DNA of 64,000 nucleotides from Anastrepha obliqua (Eukaryota > Arthropoda > Insecta > Diptera > Tephritidae), in contig NC_072894.1 in NCBI RefSeq assembly GCF_027943255.1, positions 82,623,601 to 82,687,600 on the forward strand. Reading direction: 5' to 3'. Shown here in pieces: positions 58,201 through 64,000 of this stretch. The notes beneath the pieces are model-generated. The model saw only the letters and a program-made list of their open reading frames with translations, did not search any database and was not told the DNA's origin. A program made the translations under genes and the position numbers. Each line of letters starts with the position of its first letter. Within the stretch, counting starts at the first letter, position 1.

Positions 58201-58544
58201 CCTCATTTATTTTGAGAGTCCCTTGGTTTGACACATATCTTTCATTTGTTTGTATGTCATTACTGCGCGATCAGTGTCGCTGGATTAAAGTAGATGAAAC
58301 TTGAATTCTTTGTTCCATTTAAAGTAAGTGAACAAAACTTAACTGGATAAAAGTTGTTTTAAATACTGCGTTTTATTACGAGATACAGCCTCAAACCTAA
58401 GAACACTCAACGAACACTAACACTCAATTCCTATTAAGTGATATTATTTAGAAATGACTCGCTCGAACAATTTCATTTATATTCTTTTCGTCTCTTGCAA
58501 AATCGCCCAACAGCTGTGTCCGACTCTCAATGCTTCTGCTAAGA
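58201..58544. other. Short unassigned stretch
   Basis: Between LINE fragments; nothing recognised. Confidence 0.35.
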
Positions 58545-58872
58545 CGAGATAATCACGGATTTCAGTTATAACGGGGCCTTGCCTAATCGTTAGGCACGCC
58601 CAGAGGATGGGTGTGCAAACACACAACTTCTGCAGAACTTGTCTAGATGAGGAAGAGGGAGGGACGGTGCCACACCTTCTAAGTCACTCTCCTACTCTAT
58701 CCAGACGTAGACTCACGAATCCTTTAATGAATTGGAAGATATCAACTCTGTCGGAAATATCTTATAAAATTTTTGAGATAAGATCAAGTTTTCCATGCGG
58801 CATCACAATGGGCTATGAGCCTGAGTGTGTGCCATAGTGGACAACCGCTTCAAGCTAACTTAACCTATCCTA
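58545..58872 (+). mobile_element. RNase H LINE 3' end fragment
   Basis: It reads SVITGPCLIVRHAQRMGVQTHNFCRTC, then LDEEEGGTVPHLLSHSPTLSRRRL: the post-RNase H segment with the metal-binding motif, its last Cys reading Ser. The end shows CATCACAATGGGCTATGAGCC, then GTGGACAACCGCTTC and TAACTTAACCTA, the standard 3' end of this LINE group. It is 5'-truncated. Confidence 0.82.
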
Positions 58873-60458
58873 AGTTCTAGTTTCGAAATTGAGGCTCCAA
58901 ATTGTGTAATCTCAAACCCAAAAACGTTTAAATTTTCAAGTGTAGATGTATAATACAAGGAAATTTTACCTTACAAAGAACTGTTTGCTGCAGTTGTATG
59001 CCAGTTATGGTTACAGTTAAACTTAGTGATAGCTGTTGTACCAGAAAATATCGATGCAACTTAAAAAACGTCTTGGAGACGCGAAAAAGCTTCGAAAATT
59101 CGTTCAAACGAATGCTAAAATGGATTAATCGTCATGGAAGATATTTTGGAAAACAATAAAACCGTTTACAACCACCAGTGTTAATTTTTCCATTGTCAGA
59201 AAATGTCAGATATGACCTGGTATCTCAAATACACAGTTTGTTTATTCTATTTGCATCCGCTCTTATTCTACATTCCATAATTATGATTATTTTCAGAGAA
59301 GATGTTCTTATATTGGAAAGGATCGGTTCAGACCTATTATTTGTAATTATCAGAAAATAATTATAGAGGGTGGATAGATGATGATAGAATCTATTCAATC
59401 GTTTTCCGATGATAAACACTTGAACTTTATTCCGTTACTACATCTTCGCTGTAGCATGAAGTGCCTAAACAATCTCCTTAAAATGCTTATATGTTATATG
59501 GCCCGCTAGGCAAGTGTATGTAGGTATATGCATGTAGGTGTGAGTGTAAGTGTACTAATTAACTGGATTTGGTTTGATTGGTAGACTAAATGCAAATAAT
59601 ACTTACGTAAAAGCAAACTGTTTTATTTAAGTGGGAATTAAGGCAAATGCATATCTGTGTGTATACGAGCAAATATGTATTGATATAAGTATACACGTAC
59701 ATTTATATTTGAAAATTATAACTGCAAATAAAAATTGTAGAGAAAATTGCGAAGTCCCAGTAAACAACTTCAGACTATCGACCTTACGAAAAGTTATATT
59801 ATAAAATGGTTGGGATGATTTCAATTTGATGAAAAATACTATAGATTTCGGTTTAAAGTCTGCGCAGAATTTGAACACAAAAAAGTTCAAGAATTCCAAA
59901 CAATAGAAAAAGCATGAAAGAATAAAAATGGGAACATCATTTAATGCCATACGAACGACATTCTATGAATATAGCACTTTACTAAGAAATACTTCTCTTC
60001 GATGGTAATTACAAACTTTTACTTAGAATATTCATCGAGGTACACTGACAAGGCTTTCTACAATTAAAATCACTTTTGGTAGGTACTTAAACTGTTATTG
60101 TTCATCTAAATATTTACGCAAATTTTCTGATGGAAATTTATATTTATCAAGCACAATATTTTTAAAAATTTTCTTCATCAAACTACATCCATTCATAGTA
60201 GCTCTGAATATTGAATTGGTTATTGTTCGCTGCCATAACTAGTGAACTTTAAAAATGAACGTTTCGCATTATTTCACCATAGTTGGCAATTTGATTTACT
60301 GGGTGTTAAAATAAAGCAAATACTCATACGTATGCATCGTGCATCTACCCTGCAGGGAAATCCGACGTAATCGTCAACAACGCTGCGCGGCGTTGTCGTA
60401 GAAAGTCTCAATTGACCCTCCTTTCATCATTTTTTTAGGTGACAGTTTTGAACTCCAG
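58873..60458. other. AT-rich unique DNA
   Basis: Opposed frames at 59178-59419 and a T-rich frame at 59627-59950 lack recognised domains. Confidence 0.45.
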
Positions 60459-61473
60459 CCGAATTAGACTGTAGGTAGGTAGGTAAAATGGCATGAGTGC
60501 CACAGGCACACTTCAAGTAGCACTTACGTACCGTTTTGATACCATAATGTGGACCATTACCTGTGCAAAGAAAAGTTATGGGAAGAGAAAACCTTCTACA
60601 GCCATCCAGTGCTGTTGATGTTAGGAGGAGAGAAAAGGGATCTAGGCTGGAGAATTTCTTCAAGTCCTCCCCAACGGGCACGCTAAGGAATCTCAAGCGC
60701 CTAGCCACCAGAGCCGGACATTTGCAGAGAAAATGTTCAACAGTCTCTTTCTCTGTAGGAGCCCCACAGCTTCTGCAATAGGGGTTGTACGGAATTCCAA
60801 GCTTCTCCGCATGAGTACCGATCACCCAGAAACATCCAGTGAACACCGCAATGAGTTTGGAAATTGAATGGCGGCGGATTCCCACCACCTTAAGCGTTCT
60901 ATTTCTATCGTATTGAGGGCATAGTGTTTTCGAAATAGCGTACAATGAAACAGACCTCAATTTGTCTTGCACTTTTCCTAGAAAGAAATTGTGTTGTTTC
61001 CCTTGAACAACGGACAAAGGGACCCCGACGTCTGCGAGAGGGACAGCTGAAACCGGTTCTGTCGACCCCTTCCTGGTAAGCTCCTCGGTAATTTCATTAC
61101 CTTCTATATTCCTGTGCCCAGGAACCCAGATAAGGGAGATGTTTCCTGCTCGATCGAGATGTTTGAGTTCCTCCTTACAGGAGTTCACCAGAAGAGAGCT
61201 GCAATACGGCGACGACAGTGCCTTGATCGCAGCTTGGCTATCGGAAAAAATATTAACGTCTCCCTCCTAATAGCGATCTTGAAGTATTTTGCATGCCTGC
61301 AGAATCGCGAAGACCTCTGCTTGAAAAACGCTGCTCGTTTCCGGCAGTTTAAAGGAGACCGAAATGCTGGCTGATTTAGAGAAAACCCCCGTTCCCTCTC
61401 CAGATTCCATTTTGGATCCGTCAGTGAAAACAGAGGTACCTATATCCGTGTCGACTCTCCCGAATTAGACTGT
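60459..61473 (-). mobile_element. 5'-truncated RNase H LINE with a 14-bp target duplication
   Basis: CCGAATTAGACTGT occurs at 60459-60472 and 61460-61473, bracketing a 987-bp insert. On the minus strand the insert enters mid-protein just before RNase H and runs to a 3' end with a (TACC)n tail beside the duplication. This is the signature of target-primed reverse transcription that stopped early. It is the best preserved LINE copy in the window. The relative at 22.6-22.9 kb is visibly more diverged. Confidence 0.92.
60473..61459 (-). pseudogene. LINE RNase H and C-terminal metal-binding region
   Basis: It reads DTDIGTSVFTDGSKMESG (Asp 1), SSVFQAEVFAILQACKIL (Glu), an in-frame TAG at 61267-61269, then VNIFSDSQAAIKAL (Asp 2) and NISLIWVPGHRNIEGNEITEEL (fourth acidic position is Glu instead of the usual Asp). 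Next come SISKLIAVFTGCFWVIGTH and the Cys/His motif CRSCGAPTEKETVEHFLCKC. The end region is GPHYGIKTVRKCYLKCACGTHAILP. RNase H removes the RNA strand during retrotransposition in the I/LOA-type group. The uninterrupted part is 253 codons (60427-61188), read on into the flank because the tail has no stop. Confidence 0.9.
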
Positions 61474-64000
61474 GGATATGCTAAAATTTTGATTGTCGAA
61501 CCGACCGTGAAGTTGAGAGAGAGTTCGCCGACTCTCACAGAGAATAAAATGTGAGCGTCCAAATAGAAGTGAAATGTGGTGTTGCCACACGCAAAAATTT
61601 TGCATCATAAACCAAAAGACAGCAGCTCAGAAAAATATACAGCGCCAACAATTTATTATTTAAGATTCAAGGAAATTATTAAAGCGAATATTTTTTTGGA
61701 TACCTTTCGAGAAACGTGTACGATGTTTTGAAAGTTCTGCTATAACGCCAACTAACTTCGCCACAAGATCTATCGCATATACGGTTTTGAAGCTCCCATG
61801 ATGTTTCCATAAATGTTACGGCTTTCTTATAAAGTTTCTCTGATCTTCTATCCATAAAACTTAACTTTATTTTCTTATTGTATATTTCTCAATTTTTAAC
61901 GCTTTTTGCGTCTCTAATATATTTATATGCGGTCGCCATGGCCGAATGTGTCAGTGTGTCCTATAAATTATGGATTTCAGGGCCTTATTAAGCTGATAAA
62001 TCATATAACTGAATAAAGGGCTGAGAGCCACATCACCTGTAATGCTTACGTTCTAGCTGGAGGGCTATTTGTTTGCCCTTACTTTTCGACCTCCCAGATT
62101 GGGCTCATGTTGATCTACCTAACTCCATCTAAAGCGGGACGAGCTCTTCGTTCAACACGTATGATTTAGAATATTTTTCGTTGCTATCTGTAATTTCTTT
62201 AACTGAACTTTTTTGTACCAGCTGCCGTTTTCTCTGCAAGGCACCTATGTATTGAAGTATGCCTGTATATTGTCATGTGCACTGGCGCGTTATAAAGCGT
62301 CTAACAGTATGCATATATAAGAGTGTGTGTTTGTGTGATTAAATTGCGAAATTTGCATAAAATACTAATTTAGTTACTAGCAGGAACGATAGAACATTGT
62401 TACCATCTTGCCCTTTTGTACTATTTAATTTTTTACTTCTGCACTCATTTCTCATTTTCTTTACTGCACGAACAAACAACTGTGCTGGCCATATAAGCTG
62501 ATATATGATACATACTTGTATACAATATGTCTTTATATACATACAATACTTATGCATTTTCCGTGAAATTTCGCATGAAAATTAGGCCCTGAATTCTTAT
62601 CTAGAACTTGAGGTTCGAGAATATATTTGTAGAATTTCTAGAGAGACTTAAATCAAATTGCATACGAACGCGTTGCATGACTCTAGCTACAATTACTACT
62701 AAAAGGGGTTCTCCCTAGTTTTCAAGGAAGCGAGTTTGTCCACCAACTTAATCAATTTCTCGCACTTTTCCATTTTCTATTACATTAAAACTGTTGAGTC
62801 TCTTTTGGCTCATCGTAAAAAAGTGAATGTAAGAAAGTGTGGGGCATGCATTTTCGTCCTACAAACGGAGAGCTCATAGTCATGTGTCGCTACCGAAAGA
62901 GAATTTACCTTAAGCAGAAATGCCGTCTTTGCTTTACCACCAATTTTTTATATCTTATTTCCATAGTGCGAATCGAACCCACGCCTTCAATTCGAACATT
63001 ATTCTGTGGATCGTTTTTTTTTTACAATTCACACTAAGCAAATTTCCTAAATGCTACGATTTATTTGATTTCTAAACAATTTTCTTTCATTTCCGTTTCT
63101 TCTTTTTCTCTTCCTAAATAGAAACATTTCTCAGCTATTTTATTTTCCGTGTTGCTTGCAATTTCTACCCTTTCACAAGACATTTTCTTTTTCCATTTTT
63201 CTTTTAAAATTTTCTATCTGTTTTTCTTATTTTCCTTGCTTCCTAATAAAATTTTCCTTTCGACAGAGTTCCCTGTTCAAAAGAAAAAATGATCCACTTT
63301 TTAATATGGCTGCGGCAACATTATTTATATTTATTTGTTATTTTTTATAGTTTATTCATGCAAATTGCGTTGCCGTTCGTTAAAATGAAATAAAAATAAA
63401 TTAGAATTTTTTAACAAAAATGCTACTATCGTGCTGTAACATTGAAGTAAGTGATGGCTAAATACACCGACGGAGGGCAGGAGGAACAAAGCAATCGATA
63501 ACTGGGGCTAATATCGTCGACTTGGGCACCACTGCATGCATTATTTATGGCCACATTTTGCTGGTCTCTTCGCCAGTTGCCATGTTGTTCTTATTATTGT
63601 TTTTGCTATTATTGTTGTTTTTGTTCTTTTTGTTTTCCTATTCTTATTGCAGCAAAAACTTTTCCACCCAACCCTATACGTGTCTATGTGCATACATACA
63701 GGAGTATCTGCCGTTAGTGGAACGTGGTGCCATGCAACGCAATACCCGTGGCGTGGTAACAGAGTTTGGTGGTGGTGGTGGTGGTGGTGATGGTATTATC
63801 GAAAGACAAATGCATTTAAGTGAAAAATTGTAAAATGGAAAGCCAGCTATAAATTTAGTTTGGACTTGAATGTATTACCATATGCTTCATTAAAAGCTCT
63901 CGCAGCGCATAATGTTGTTGATGAATACCTATGATTTGTATTGACAGAAAATTATGAAAAAAAATTGAAATGGAAAAAAAATATTTGTGCACCAGGAAAC
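61474..64000. other. AT-rich unique DNA with a GGT microsatellite
   Basis: No gene recognised. A weak tRNA-like head (GGTCGCCATGGCCGAATG) lies near 61932-61950. A B-box-like GTGGGTTCGATTCGC is on the minus strand near 62966-62980. The stretch at 63060-63260 is T/C-rich. A (GGT)n run of seven to eight units is at 63768-63789, inside spurious frames. Confidence 0.5.
63768..63789 (+). repeat. (GGT)n microsatellite
   Basis: Seven uninterrupted GGT units, followed by GATGG. No gene context. Confidence 0.9.

Noticed and set aside
58850..58872. TTAGG-like (AACCTAACC) motifs here, at 24115 and at 9080, suggesting telomeric repeats
   Set aside because: They occur once or twice only, always at LINE 3' ends after the same TATCACAA and GTCTAAGTG blocks, and flies generally lack TTAGG telomeres.
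63522..63833. 103-residue frame with Gly or Trp run
   Set aside because: The run comes from a GGT microsatellite and the upstream part is T-rich simple sequence.

Overview
This window looks like gene-poor, AT-rich DNA from a dipteran genome. A tephritid fruit fly is the best guess, because it combines decayed mariner-family transposons, an RNase H-carrying LINE family and a tRNA-derived SINE with an AT-repeat tail. The species cannot be fixed from the sequence alone. I found no convincing host protein-coding gene, functional tRNA, rRNA or CRISPR array. There is no ribosome-binding-site or operon structure, so it is not prokaryotic. What can be annotated is almost entirely transposable-element sequence set in unique, low-complexity, intron-like or intergenic DNA.

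Layout. From 0 to 10 kb there is a diverged SINE (1.5 kb), a mariner copy (5.3-6.4 kb) with a SINE inserted in it, an IS630/DDE remnant (7.9-8.3 kb) and a 529-bp insertion with an 11-bp target duplication and a LINE-type end (8.6-9.1 kb). From 10 to 20 kb there is an RNase H LINE fragment with a poly(A) tail (10.0-10.7 kb), a jockey-type LINE reverse transcriptase end (15.2-15.9 kb) and a DD34D mariner remnant with both terminal inverted repeats (17.8-19.0 kb). From 20 to 30 kb there is a mosaic mariner remnant (19.7-21.0 kb), an almost intact mariner (21.1-22.4 kb), three RNase H LINE fragments and two SINEs. From 30 to 40 kb there is a second copy of the 18-kb mariner, a pogo/Tigger-like element without its catalytic domain (31.2-32.4 kb), a SINE cluster (32.8-36.6 kb) and a second tRNA-like repeat. 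From 40 to 55 kb there are internally deleted DD41D-type elements, a complete-ended mariner (42.3-43.5 kb), a Tc1/mariner remnant (44.4-45.3 kb) and a small inverted-repeat element family (34.6, 45.4 and 54.6 kb). From 55 to 64 kb there is a LINE cluster (57.4-58.9 kb) and a 5'-truncated RNase H LINE with a 14-bp target duplication (60.5-61.5 kb).

How the parts fit together. Every transposase and reverse-transcriptase frame examined carries stops, frameshifts or deletions, so no element here should move on its own. Several deletion derivatives keep both ends and could have been mobilised by transposase supplied elsewhere. Target duplications, paired ends and one matched empty site allow a relative order of insertions to be read. 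The unexplained sequence is mainly AT-rich simple DNA with short microsatellites.
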